A stretch of DNA of 50,938 nucleotides from Lachnospiraceae bacterium (GTDB lineage Bacteria; Bacillota; Clostridia; Lachnospirales; Lachnospiraceae): assembly GCA_017617005.1 (NCBI GenBank), contig JAFZWW010000009.1, positions 1 to 50,938 on the forward strand. Direction: 5' to 3'. This document shows positions 17,520-25,400 of this stretch, piece by piece. Under the pieces are notes generated by a model that was given only the letters and a program-made list of their open reading frames with translations, was not told the DNA's origin and searched no databases. Position 1 is the first letter of the stretch, and each line of letters opens with the position of its first letter. The translations under genes and the position numbers were made by a program.

Positions 17520-18087
17520 CAAAGAGCTGACGGATAAATGCTCCGGTCAGGTTGAATATGTCATGGGAATGTATGCCCTTTTATTCGTTCTTGTCATGGC
17601 ACTGGTCAGTTTACAGATACTGCAGTACAAAGCCGACTCCGACATTGCGGAGGATGCTCTTGCCGCATCGTGCCTTGCCGCACTTGACATAGATCCGTAC
17701 AGGTACGGACTGGACCATGAGCTTGTCATTAACGATCCGGCGCATGCAAGGGAGATCTTTGAAGAGGCACTTCGGGGAAATATGTGCCTTGAGGCGGATA
17801 TGAGCCCATGTGAGGAAGAGGCATCCTACATAGCGGGTAAAGTGGACATAGATGATTTCAGGATATATCTGGTCGAAGGAGACAGCGTTACGGAATATAC
17901 CGTATCGGAGTACGGGATCACTGAAAGCACCGGAACATACGGAAACGTGAAGACTCCGTCCGGTCTTGCGGTAAGATCTGCGGGAGCTTATGCGAAGATA
18001 TCGTTTGATACATACGGGATATTCGGTGTGAGGATAAGGGCATGTAAAGAGGCATATGCCGAGATGCTCGGGAAAACCGGTCCGTAA
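17479..18087 (+). CDS. TadE/TadG-like pseudopilin
   Basis: 202 residues. A basic head, then CSGQVEYVMGMYALLF at the entry of the TM, close to the type IVb prepilin cleavage pattern (glycine followed by a Glu-Tyr pair), and an extracellular alpha/beta domain. ATG 17479 is chosen because GGAGG (17468-17472) abuts the alternative ATG 17473 with no spacing. It ends 16 bp before the next gene. Confidence 0.65.
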   Translation: MRSLNTGHPRRSISKELTDKCSGQVEYVMGMYALLFVLVMALVSLQILQYKADSDIAEDALAASCLAALDIDPYRYGLDHELVINDPAHAREIFEEALRGNMCLEADMSPCEEEASYIAGKVDIDDFRIYLVEGDSVTEYTVSEYGITESTGTYGNVKTPSGLAVRSAGAYAKISFDTYGIFGVRIRACKEAYAEMLGKTGP

Positions 18088-18103
18088 ATAAAAAAGGAAA
18101 AAT

Positions 18104-18760
18104 ATGAGAAAAGAAAACAGTAAGAAAAATGAAACAGCAAAGGTAAAGTTTGGAATATTTATCGCTGCCCTGATAACGGCGGCGGGAGTGTTTGCGGTAA
18201 TGACATATCTGCAGAGACAGGCTCTGTCGGATTTTGAAAAAAAGGAAGTATATGTTGCCGCCTGTATGATCCCCCGCGGAACACTTATCGATGAAAAAAA
18301 TTCCGGAGAATATCTGGTGTTGAAAAGTGTGGATGCGGGAAGCGTTCCGGAGGGGAGTGTTTTTGATCCTGCCGCGATGAATGGGCTGACTTCCGTTTAT
18401 GACATCGACAGGGGAACTCTTTTGACGGACGGTATGTTCCGTACTTTTGAAACAGCCGTATCCGGAATGGAGGATCCGGTCATGGCGGGCTTTAAGGCGG
18501 ACGATCTTTCGAAAGCAGTGAGCGGGATACTGAGGGCCGGTGACAGGATCGATATCTATTCGGCAGATCCCGGGACGGGGCAGGGTTTTCTTTTGTGCGG
18601 AAATGTTTATGTCGTGAGCGGATATGACGGGTCCGGAAATCCGATATCGGACGAAAAGGCGGCGGTGATGTTCAACATCTATCTTGAAAGCTGCGACGTG
18701 GCCGGATTTTACGAAGGACTGAGATCCGGGAACCTTTACGTGGTCAAGCGTTGCGGGTAG
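18104..18760 (+). CDS. CpaB/RcpC-like SAF-domain pilus protein
   Basis: 218 residues. One N-terminal TM (about 17-38), then a SAF domain in VYVAACMIPRGTLIDEK and its continuation to the ITSVYDIDRGT-type second strand, as in CpaB/RcpC. In Gram-negatives the family helps the secretin; with no outer membrane here it probably acts at the cell wall. AAAGGAAAAAT precedes the ATG. Confidence 0.75.
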   Translation: MRKENSKKNETAKVKFGIFIAALITAAGVFAVMTYLQRQALSDFEKKEVYVAACMIPRGTLIDEKNSGEYLVLKSVDAGSVPEGSVFDPAAMNGLTSVYDIDRGTLLTDGMFRTFETAVSGMEDPVMAGFKADDLSKAVSGILRAGDRIDIYSADPGTGQGFLLCGNVYVVSGYDGSGNPISDEKAAVMFNIYLESCDVAGFYEGLRSGNLYVVKRCG

Positions 18761-18766
18761 CAGGTT

Positions 18767-19246
18767 ATGTACACGTTTAAGGCGATGCCTGACATTATAG
18801 CCACGATATTCGCCGCAGTGTCCCTGATCATTGCATCGGTTCAGGATATACGGACAAAGAGCGTGACAAATGCGGTCTGGTGGATCTTTTCCGCCGGTCT
18901 GTTAATGATGTTCTTTTGCGAAAAGGATACGGGGCCTGCCGCTATTGCGGAATGTATTGCCGTGATCGTCATCCAGGAACTTATCATGAGCAGGGCGTAC
19001 GGAAGAGCCGACAGTCACGCTTTTTCCTGTTGTGCAGTTTATCTGATATTGACTGGTGCGGGCCTTGAAGGGCATATTTTGCATATGAGCCTGGCACTGG
19101 CGATGCTTGTGGTCGTGCAGATTCTGCGCGGAAATATCGCCTGCGGGCTCAAACTGAAAGAACCGGTTCCTTTTATTCCGTATATTGCGGTAACGTTCAT
19201 AATCTCTGCAATCATCCTGTACATTGTCATACCGCTGATATGTTGA
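18767..19246 (+). CDS. A24 prepilin peptidase (TadV/CpaA-like)
   Basis: 159 residues, five to six TM segments. Catalytic aspartates are D27 in QDIRTKSVTN and D82 in GRADSH; the second motif reads GRAD where the family usually has GxGD. It should cleave the pilin-like proteins encoded just upstream. It is the last gene of the operon, six bases after the SAF gene, and its own ribosome site is weak. Confidence 0.82.
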   Translation: MYTFKAMPDIIATIFAAVSLIIASVQDIRTKSVTNAVWWIFSAGLLMMFFCEKDTGPAAIAECIAVIVIQELIMSRAYGRADSHAFSCCAVYLILTGAGLEGHILHMSLALAMLVVVQILRGNIACGLKLKEPVPFIPYIAVTFIISAIILYIVIPLIC

Positions 19247-19299
19247 TGAATCATTGTTTACATGTTATCATTGCCTCGAAAGCAGGTACTTTTCGAGGC
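19243..19299 (+). promoter_or_regulatory. Promoter and inverted repeat ahead of the 55-residue gene
   Basis: TTGATG (19243-19248), 17 bp, TATCAT (19266-19271). Directly after it comes a perfect nine-base inverted repeat, GCCTCGAAA (19273-19281) and TTTCGAGGC (19291-19299), covering the expected start of transcription, so it may be an operator. It could instead end the pilus operon, but there is no T run. Confidence 0.45.
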
Positions 19300-19346
19300 T
19301 CGATCAAAATTTTGTGGAAAGGACCTGCTCACGGAGGTGAGAGGTT

Positions 19347-19514
19347 ATGGTGAGAGAATTGACCAATAAACAATTGCAGTTCATAACCTGGCTTATTACT
19401 ACGGCAACTGACAAATGCCGTACAATAGAGGAAGTAAGGGAATTGAACAAGGAGATCAGGCTTCATTCCGACGGACTTATTGATGGGATGAACGAGGAAG
19501 CTTTATCCGAATAG
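19347..19514 (+). CDS. Small 55-residue protein of unknown function
   Basis: ATG 19347 follows GGAGGTGA (19333-19340) at ideal spacing. The product is soluble and helical (MVRELTNKQLQFITWLITT at the start, then TIEEVRELNKEIRL), with no cysteine pair and no signal peptide. I do not recognise it. A private promoter, a strong ribosome site and a terminator right behind it make a self-contained gene; a small regulator or adaptor is possible. Confidence 0.7.
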   Translation: MVRELTNKQLQFITWLITTATDKCRTIEEVRELNKEIRLHSDGLIDGMNEEALSE

Positions 19515-19524
19515 AGATTTTTCA

Positions 19525-19559
19525 GGCGGGCTCTCTGCGGCGGAGAGCCCGCTATTTTT
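19525..19559 (+). terminator. Terminator of the 55-residue gene
   Basis: GCGGGCTCTC (19526-19535) pairs with GAGAGCCCGC (19543-19552), followed by TATTTTTG. Confidence 0.85.
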
Positions 19560-19658
19560 GTGTAAAATCTTGAAAAATATGATAAAATAGCAATGTATGC
19601 AGATTTTTAGCCTTAGACGGTGATTTGTTTTGCTGTGTCTGTGGGGAGGACATGTGTT

Positions 19659-20666
19659 ATGACAATATCCTGCGTAATGATAGTCAAAAACGAAGAGAAG
19701 ATCCTTGCGAGATGTCTGGACAGTATCAGGGATCTTATGGATGAGATCGTAATAGTCGATACCGGCTCTTCCGACAAGACCAAAGAGATAGCCGCAAAAT
19801 ATACGGACAAGATATATGACTTCACTTGGACCGGAGATTTTTCCGATGCGAGGAATTTTGCTTTTTCGAAAGCGACAATGGATTATATCTACTCGGCCGA
19901 TGCAGATGAGGTCATCGATGAGGCCAACCGTATCAAGTTCATGGCTCTTAAGACCATGCTCCCCGATGAGGTGGAGATCGTGCAGATGCGTTACGGAAAC
20001 CAGCTCAGCCATTCGACCGTATATAACTTCGACGAGGAACTCCGTCCCAAGATGTTCAAGCGTCTCAGACAGTTCGTATGGCAGGAGCCCGTCCATGAGA
20101 TGGTCAGGCTCGACCCGATAGTATATGACAGTGAGATAGTCATAACCCATATGCCCGAAGAAAACCACGGCAAAAGGGATCTGGAGATTTTCTCCAAGGC
20201 TACTCTCGGCGGCGGCAAGCTCAGCAAGAGACTGTTTGATATGTATGTCAGGGAGCTCTTTATTGCGGGAACGGAGGATGATTTCAGAAATTCCCTTCCG
20301 TATTTCGTATCATGCGCAGCCGATGTCGAGATGGATCCCGATTGTGTGAACAAGGCTTGCCTTGTCATCTCACATACCGCGAGGATCCACGGCGATATTG
20401 TCATGTTTTTCAAGTATATAACCAAACTGATGGCGAGCGATCCTTCGTCCGAAGTATGCCTGGAGCTCGGTCTTTTCTATGAGAGGATCCAGGACTTTGA
20501 AGAAGCAGCCATATGGTTCTATAATGCGGCGTTCGAAACTATCCCTGCAGTGGTAATCACTTCTTCGGGAAAGGATGCCGCCGAAGGATTAAAGAGAGTT
20601 TATAATGCGATGGGCATGCCGGAGGTCGGTGTGCAGTTCGCAAAGGATATAGAGGCAAGAGGATGA
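19659..20666 (+). CDS. Family 2 glycosyltransferase
   Basis: 335 residues. A GT-A fold start (ISCVMIVKNEE, VDTGSSDKT), DFSDARNFAF and the metal site DADE near residue 85, as in SunS/TPR-associated transferases; the C-terminal half is helical and may hold repeats. It is cytoplasmic and transfers a sugar from a nucleotide donor to an unknown acceptor. ATG 19659 has GGGGAGGA eight bases ahead; the longer frame from 19620 does not. A possible -10 (TAAAAT, 19583-19588) lies upstream. It overlaps hisC by four bases. Confidence 0.85.
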   Translation: MTISCVMIVKNEEKILARCLDSIRDLMDEIVIVDTGSSDKTKEIAAKYTDKIYDFTWTGDFSDARNFAFSKATMDYIYSADADEVIDEANRIKFMALKTMLPDEVEIVQMRYGNQLSHSTVYNFDEELRPKMFKRLRQFVWQEPVHEMVRLDPIVYDSEIVITHMPEENHGKRDLEIFSKATLGGGKLSKRLFDMYVRELFIAGTEDDFRNSLPYFVSCAADVEMDPDCVNKACLVISHTARIHGDIVMFFKYITKLMASDPSSEVCLELGLFYERIQDFEEAAIWFYNAAFETIPAVVITSSGKDAAEGLKRVYNAMGMPEVGVQFAKDIEARG

Positions 20667-21718
20667 ACTGGGAATCAAATGTCAGAAAAGTAGTACCTTA
20701 TGTACCGGGCGAACAGCCTGTCGGGACAGTTATCAAGCTCAACACCAATGAGAATCCCTATCCCCCCGCACCCGGGGTGGAAGCCCTTTTAAAGGGATAT
20801 GACGTATCACTTTTAAGAAAATATCCGGATCCGACATGTTCATCACTGGTGAACGTGCTCGCCGAAAAGTATAATGTAAAGCCCTCGCAGGTTTTTGTCG
20901 GAGTGGGTTCCGATGACGTTCTTGCGATGGCTTTTCTTACGTTTTTTAATTCCGATAAGAAGATACTCTTTCCGGATATTACTTATTCCTTCTATGATGT
21001 ATGGGCCGATCTTTTCAGGATTCCCTATGAGCAGATCCCCCTCGATGAGGAATTCCGTATCATTCCCGAAGATTATGCGAAGGAAAACGGAGGCGTTATC
21101 ATCGCCAATCCCAATGCTCCCACCGGAGTGTTCATGGGACTTGACGGCATAAGGGCGGTACTTGACAGGAACCGCGATGTCGTATGCATAGTTGACGAAG
21201 CATATGTGGACTTCGGTGCCGAGAGTGCACTTAAGCTCCTTGACGAATACGATAATCTTCTCATCATCCAGACCTTCAGCAAGTCAAGATCCATGGCCGG
21301 CCTCCGTATAGGATATGCTATCGGTTCCGATACCATGATCAAATATCTTAACGATGTCAAATATTCATTCAACTCATACACGATGACATCCCTTACCCTT
21401 GCACTCGGTGTTGAGGCCGTTAAGGATGACGAATATTTCAGGACTACCTGTGCGAAGATCGTCAAGACCAGGGAGAAGCTCAAAGCAGATCTGCGGGAAC
21501 TCGGTTTTGAATTCCAGGATTCCAAGACCAACTTCATTTTCGCAAAGCATGCTTCCGTATCCGCGGAGTATATCTTCACTGAACTTAAAAAGAGAAATAT
21601 TTATGTCAGATATTGGAATAAGCCTCGTATAAGCGAGTACCTAAGGATAACTGTAGGCACGGACGAAGAATGTGACACTCTTGTCGCAAACCTCAGAGAC
21701 ATTTTGGGAATGAAATAA
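20663..21718 (+). CDS. hisC: Histidinol-phosphate aminotransferase
   Basis: 351 residues, a PLP enzyme of histidine synthesis (and often of aromatic amino acid transamination). N-terminal IKLNTNENPYPP, the NPNAPTG motif, DEAYVDF, and the PLP lysine in TFSKSRSMAGLRIGY. Length fits the family. It lies outside a his operon, coupled by ATGA overlap to a glycosyltransferase, so a role in another amine transfer cannot be excluded. Confidence 0.9.
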   Translation: MNWESNVRKVVPYVPGEQPVGTVIKLNTNENPYPPAPGVEALLKGYDVSLLRKYPDPTCSSLVNVLAEKYNVKPSQVFVGVGSDDVLAMAFLTFFNSDKKILFPDITYSFYDVWADLFRIPYEQIPLDEEFRIIPEDYAKENGGVIIANPNAPTGVFMGLDGIRAVLDRNRDVVCIVDEAYVDFGAESALKLLDEYDNLLIIQTFSKSRSMAGLRIGYAIGSDTMIKYLNDVKYSFNSYTMTSLTLALGVEAVKDDEYFRTTCAKIVKTREKLKADLRELGFEFQDSKTNFIFAKHASVSAEYIFTELKKRNIYVRYWNKPRISEYLRITVGTDEECDTLVANLRDILGMK

Positions 21719-21745
21719 TCTGTTAATTTGATTGGAGAAATATAA

Positions 21746-22273
21746 ATGGGTTCTTTGGCAAAAACCATTGCACAGGCATTTGTGCAAAATACGATGACAC
21801 AGTATTTCGGATGCTTCATTATCTCGATGATACCTCTTATCGAGCTCAGGGGAGCCATACCTATAGCATACTGGTTCAGGGGAATGAATCCTGAGTTCAA
21901 TATCGTTCTCGGGTATGTGATAATAGCAATCGGAAATATGCTTCCTGTTCCGATCATCTTTTTCTTCGCAAGAAAGGTTCTTGAATGGGGAAAGGATAAG
22001 CCGGTGATCGGCAAGTTCTTCACCTTCTGCCTGGAAAAAGGCCATAAGGGCGGAGAGAAACTTCAGGCCAAAGCCGGACGCGGACTCTTTGTTGCGCTTC
22101 TCCTTTTTGTGGGTATCCCTCTTCCCGGCACCGGAGCATGGACCGGAACACTTGCAGCTTCACTTCTCGATATGAAGTTTAAGGAGAGTATTACAGCCGT
22201 CATGCTCGGAGTTGCTCTTGCGGGTGTGATAATGGGAGTTGCTTCCACTCTTGTCTCGAGTGCGATTTTCTGA
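21746..22273 (+). CDS. COG2426 small multidrug-export family membrane protein
   Basis: 175 residues, four to five TM segments. Recognisable by IPLIELRGAIPIAYWFRG, a P-rich loop (PLPGTGAWTGTLAA) and KGHKGGEKL between segments. Despite the family name (Sm_multidrug_ex), its transport function is not well established. The ribosome site TTGGAGAAA precedes the ATG. It lies between hisC and a methyltransferase on the same strand. Confidence 0.85.
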   Translation: MGSLAKTIAQAFVQNTMTQYFGCFIISMIPLIELRGAIPIAYWFRGMNPEFNIVLGYVIIAIGNMLPVPIIFFFARKVLEWGKDKPVIGKFFTFCLEKGHKGGEKLQAKAGRGLFVALLLFVGIPLPGTGAWTGTLAASLLDMKFKESITAVMLGVALAGVIMGVASTLVSSAIF

Positions 22274-22308
22274 AGATAGACGATACCTTTTGACAGACGG
22301 ATTGATCT

Positions 22309-23142
22309 ATGAGTTCTGATGGAATGTGCTTAACAAATTCATATCAGGCATTTGCTTCGGTTTATGACGAACTGATGAATGAAGTTCCGTATGATGAGTG
22401 GGTTGAAAGGATAGACCGTGACATCAGAAAGTACGGTGTTTCGAAAACATCCGGAGACAGGGACGAAGCTGCATCGGAGGAAGAGAGGATCCTCGCGAGC
22501 GAAAGGGATCTTGTGGCGGATCTCGCATGCGGGACCGGCGTTGTTACGAGAAAACTGTTCGATAAAGGTTATGATGTCTTCGGTGTGGATATTTCTTCCG
22601 AGATGCTCTCGAGGGCACAGACCTCCGACGAAGAGCGGGGCATCATGTACCTGAACCAGGATATATGCGAGCTCGACCTTTATTCGACAATAGGTACTGC
22701 CGTTTGTGTCTGTGACAGTCTGAACTATCTTCTTTCGGATGAAGAACTTGAAGCCGCTTTCGGCGGCGTTTCCAATTTCCTATATCCCGGCGGCGTATTT
22801 ATATTTGACTGCAATACATCGTATAAATACAGGGAGTCCATCGGCGAATCCACCATCGCTGAAGCGGGAGATGACGTTTCTTTTATCTGGGACAATTACT
22901 ATGATGAGGATGAGAACGTCAACGAATATGACCTTACTCTTTTTATAAAAAGGGAAGACGGACTTTATGAACGTGCGGAGGAAACCCATCTCCAGCGCGG
23001 CATCGAAAAGGAAGACATAGAACGCCTTGCAAAAAAGAGAGGGCTTGAGATAATGCTCATCTCCGATTCCGATACGGATGGAGAGGTGAGAGATGAAACC
23101 GAAAGGATCTATGCGGTCCTTAAGAAACCGGAAAGTAAATGA
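22309..23142 (+). CDS. Class I SAM-dependent methyltransferase
   Basis: 277 residues. SAM-binding motif I LACGTGVVTRKL near residue 70, the acidic end of strand 2 in FGVDISSEML, and DSLNYLL as motif IV. The N-terminal YQAFASVYDELM is typical of small cytosolic methyltransferases next to hslO in Firmicutes. An acidic insert (about residues 47-62) precedes motif I. The start is uncertain because no good ribosome site is seen; ATG 22324 is an alternative. It overlaps hslO by ATGA. Confidence 0.85.
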   Translation: MSSDGMCLTNSYQAFASVYDELMNEVPYDEWVERIDRDIRKYGVSKTSGDRDEAASEEERILASERDLVADLACGTGVVTRKLFDKGYDVFGVDISSEMLSRAQTSDEERGIMYLNQDICELDLYSTIGTAVCVCDSLNYLLSDEELEAAFGGVSNFLYPGGVFIFDCNTSYKYRESIGESTIAEAGDDVSFIWDNYYDEDENVNEYDLTLFIKREDGLYERAEETHLQRGIEKEDIERLAKKRGLEIMLISDSDTDGEVRDETERIYAVLKKPESK

Positions 23143-24053
23143 TAAACGAAAAGTGTCAAAAAGATTACATTGTTTCCGCAACCGCTGCGGATTTCCACAT
23201 AAGGGCATTTGCCTGCACAACTCTTAACATCTGCGAGGAGTCGAGACGTCTTCACAATACCAGTCCCGTTATGAGCGCCGCACTCGGAAGAATGCTTTCC
23301 GCCGCTGCGATGATGAGCATAATGATGAAGGGTGACGGGGACAAGCTGACGATACAGATCAAGTCCGACGGACCATCCGGAGGATTGACCGTGTGCGCAG
23401 ATTCCCACGGCAATGTCAAGGGATATACACCGGTTCCCGATGTGATCCTTCCCGCGAAGGCAAACGGTCATCTGAACGTATCGGGTGCCATCGGTAACGG
23501 AGACCTGATAGTCGTAAAGGACCTCGGATTGAAGGAACCCTATGTCGGCAGGACAACACTTCAGACAGGTGAGATTGCCGAGGATATGACTTATTATTTT
23601 GCGGCTTCCGAGCAGACTCCTTCGTCTGTAGGACTCGGTGTTCTCATGAACATGGACAACACCGTAAGATGCTCGGGCGGATTCATCATCCAGCTAATGC
23701 CCGATGCGGGTGACGATGTAATAGCTGTCATTGAAGAGAACCTTAAGAGCCTGAAGAGTGTTACCGAAATGCTCGACGATGGACTCACTCCCGAGGATAT
23801 GATAGGCGAGGTCTTAAAGGGACTCGATATTAATTTCAATGAGGTTTACGATTGTGCTTACAAGTGTGACTGCTCCGATGAGAGAGTTGAGAAGGCTCTC
23901 ATCAGTCTCGGTGAAAAAGAGATCGTCGCGCTGATTAAAGAAAACAAGGATGCCGAGATCCATTGCGATTTCTGCGAGAAGGATTACATCTTCGGACCCG
24001 AAAGGCTGAAGGAGATCCTGAAAAAGAGCAGAGCGCTGAACATAGAGAAATAA
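23139..24053 (+). CDS. hslO: Redox-regulated chaperone Hsp33
   Basis: 304 residues. Holdase activated when oxidation releases zinc. N-terminal domain with HNTSPVMSAALGR and GPSGGLTV, and the C-terminal zinc site CDC (about 244-246) and CDFC (about 276-279), all four cysteines present. Coupled to the methyltransferase gene. Confidence 0.95.
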   Translation: MINEKCQKDYIVSATAADFHIRAFACTTLNICEESRRLHNTSPVMSAALGRMLSAAAMMSIMMKGDGDKLTIQIKSDGPSGGLTVCADSHGNVKGYTPVPDVILPAKANGHLNVSGAIGNGDLIVVKDLGLKEPYVGRTTLQTGEIAEDMTYYFAASEQTPSSVGLGVLMNMDNTVRCSGGFIIQLMPDAGDDVIAVIEENLKSLKSVTEMLDDGLTPEDMIGEVLKGLDINFNEVYDCAYKCDCSDERVEKALISLGEKEIVALIKENKDAEIHCDFCEKDYIFGPERLKEILKKSRALNIEK

Positions 24054-24071
24054 ATAAAGAGGAGAAAGAAA

Positions 24072-25286
24072 ATGGTCAAAGCCAACGACAACTATTTGAA
24101 ACTTCCCGGAAGCTATCTTTTTTCAACTGTGGGAAGAAAGGTAAGAGAATATCAGGAGGCTCATCCCGAAGCGAAGATAATCAGACTCGGAATCGGTGAT
24201 GTTACACAGCCTCTTGCACCCGCCATCATCAGTGCACTTCACTCAGCCGTTGATGAGATGGGTAACAAGGATACCTTCAGGGGATACGCTCCCGATCTCG
24301 GATATGAGTTCCTCAGAAACGTTATCGCTGATACCGATTACAAGAAAAGAGGATGCGATATCTCAGCAGATGAGATCTTTGTTTCCGACGGAGCCAAGTC
24401 TGACTGTGCAAATATCCAGGAGATCTTCTCCACCGATAACAAGATCGCCGTATGCGATCCCGTATATCCCGTTTACGTTGATTCAAACGTAATGGCAGGC
24501 AGGACCGGAACCTGGGATCCCGCATCCGAGACATGGTCGGATGTAATTTACATGCCCTGCCTTGAAGAGAACGGATTTGCTCCCGAGCTTCCCACCGAAA
24601 CTCCGGATCTTATCTATCTGTGCTTCCCCAACAATCCCACCGGATCAGCGATCACAAAGGATCAGCTTCAGAAGTGGGTTGATTATGCGAATAAGGTCGG
24701 TGCGATCATCCTTTACGATGCTGCATACGAAGCATACATTTCCGAGGAGAATGTTCCTCACAGCATTTATGAGTGCGAAGGTGCAAGAACCTGTGCGATC
24801 GAGTTCAGATCGTTCTCCAAGAATGCGGGCTTCACCGGAGTAAGACTCGGATTCACCGTCATCCCCAAGGATCTCAAGGCCGGCGATACTCCCCTTCATC
24901 CCATGTGGGCAAGACGTCACGGAACCAAGTACAACGGCGCTCCCTACATCATCCAGAGAGCCGGCGAAGCGGTTTATTCCGAAGAGGGAAGAAAACAGCT
25001 TAAAGAGCAGGTGGCATATTACATGAACAACGCCAAGGTCATCTACGAAGGATTAAAGGATGCCGGCTATCAGGTTTCGGGTGGTGTGAACGCTCCCTAC
25101 ATCTGGCTCAAGGCTCCGAACGGAATGACCAGCTGGGAATTCTTCGATCACCTTCTCGATACCGCTCATGTTGTCGGAACTCCCGGATCGGGCTTCGGTC
25201 CCAGCGGAGAGCACTTCTTCAGACTTACCGCATTCGGCACTTACGAGAATACCGTAGAGGCTATTGAAAGAATAAAAAAACTGTGA
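24072..25286 (+). CDS. dapL: LL-diaminopimelate aminotransferase
   Basis: 404 residues, a PLP enzyme that makes LL-diaminopimelate from tetrahydrodipicolinate in one step for lysine and peptidoglycan. RLGIGDVTQPL, FVSDGAKSD, CFPNNPTG, YDAAYEA and the lysine in FRSFSKNAGFTGVRLG are all hallmark segments. The ribosome site AGAGGAGAAAG is strong. It is the last gene of this run; its stop is the first base triplet before a possible -10 element for the next gene. Confidence 0.96.
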   Translation: MVKANDNYLKLPGSYLFSTVGRKVREYQEAHPEAKIIRLGIGDVTQPLAPAIISALHSAVDEMGNKDTFRGYAPDLGYEFLRNVIADTDYKKRGCDISADEIFVSDGAKSDCANIQEIFSTDNKIAVCDPVYPVYVDSNVMAGRTGTWDPASETWSDVIYMPCLEENGFAPELPTETPDLIYLCFPNNPTGSAITKDQLQKWVDYANKVGAIILYDAAYEAYISEENVPHSIYECEGARTCAIEFRSFSKNAGFTGVRLGFTVIPKDLKAGDTPLHPMWARRHGTKYNGAPYIIQRAGEAVYSEEGRKQLKEQVAYYMNNAKVIYEGLKDAGYQVSGGVNAPYIWLKAPNGMTSWEFFDHLLDTAHVVGTPGSGFGPSGEHFFRLTAFGTYENTVEAIERIKKL

Positions 25287-25292
25287 TATAGT
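25264..25292 (+). promoter_or_regulatory. Promoter at the dapL end for the surface-protein gene
   Basis: TTGAAA (25264-25269), exactly 17 bp, TATAGT (25287-25292), with the -10 right after the dapL stop. Any transcript from it passes the hairpin at 25324-25376 before reaching the next gene. Confidence 0.5.
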
Positions 25293-25323
25293 CTGACATA
25301 ATTCGAAAGCAAAACTGTCAAAT

Positions 25324-25376
25324 ACGGAGACTTATATTTTCTCTTTTACGGAGAAGATATCGGTCTCCGTTTTTTT
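25324..25376 (+). terminator. dapL terminator, possibly an attenuator
   Basis: ACGGAGAC (25324-25331) pairs with GTCTCCGT (25363-25370). Inside it ATATTTTCTC (25334-25343) pairs with GAGAAGATAT (25351-25360). Seven T follow. ACGGAG occurs twice more, at 25348-25353 and in the next gene's ribosome site at 25387-25392, so the CTCCGT strand has three possible partners. Confidence 0.8.
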
Positions 25377-25400
25377 GTGCCCTGAAACGGAGGTGTGAAT

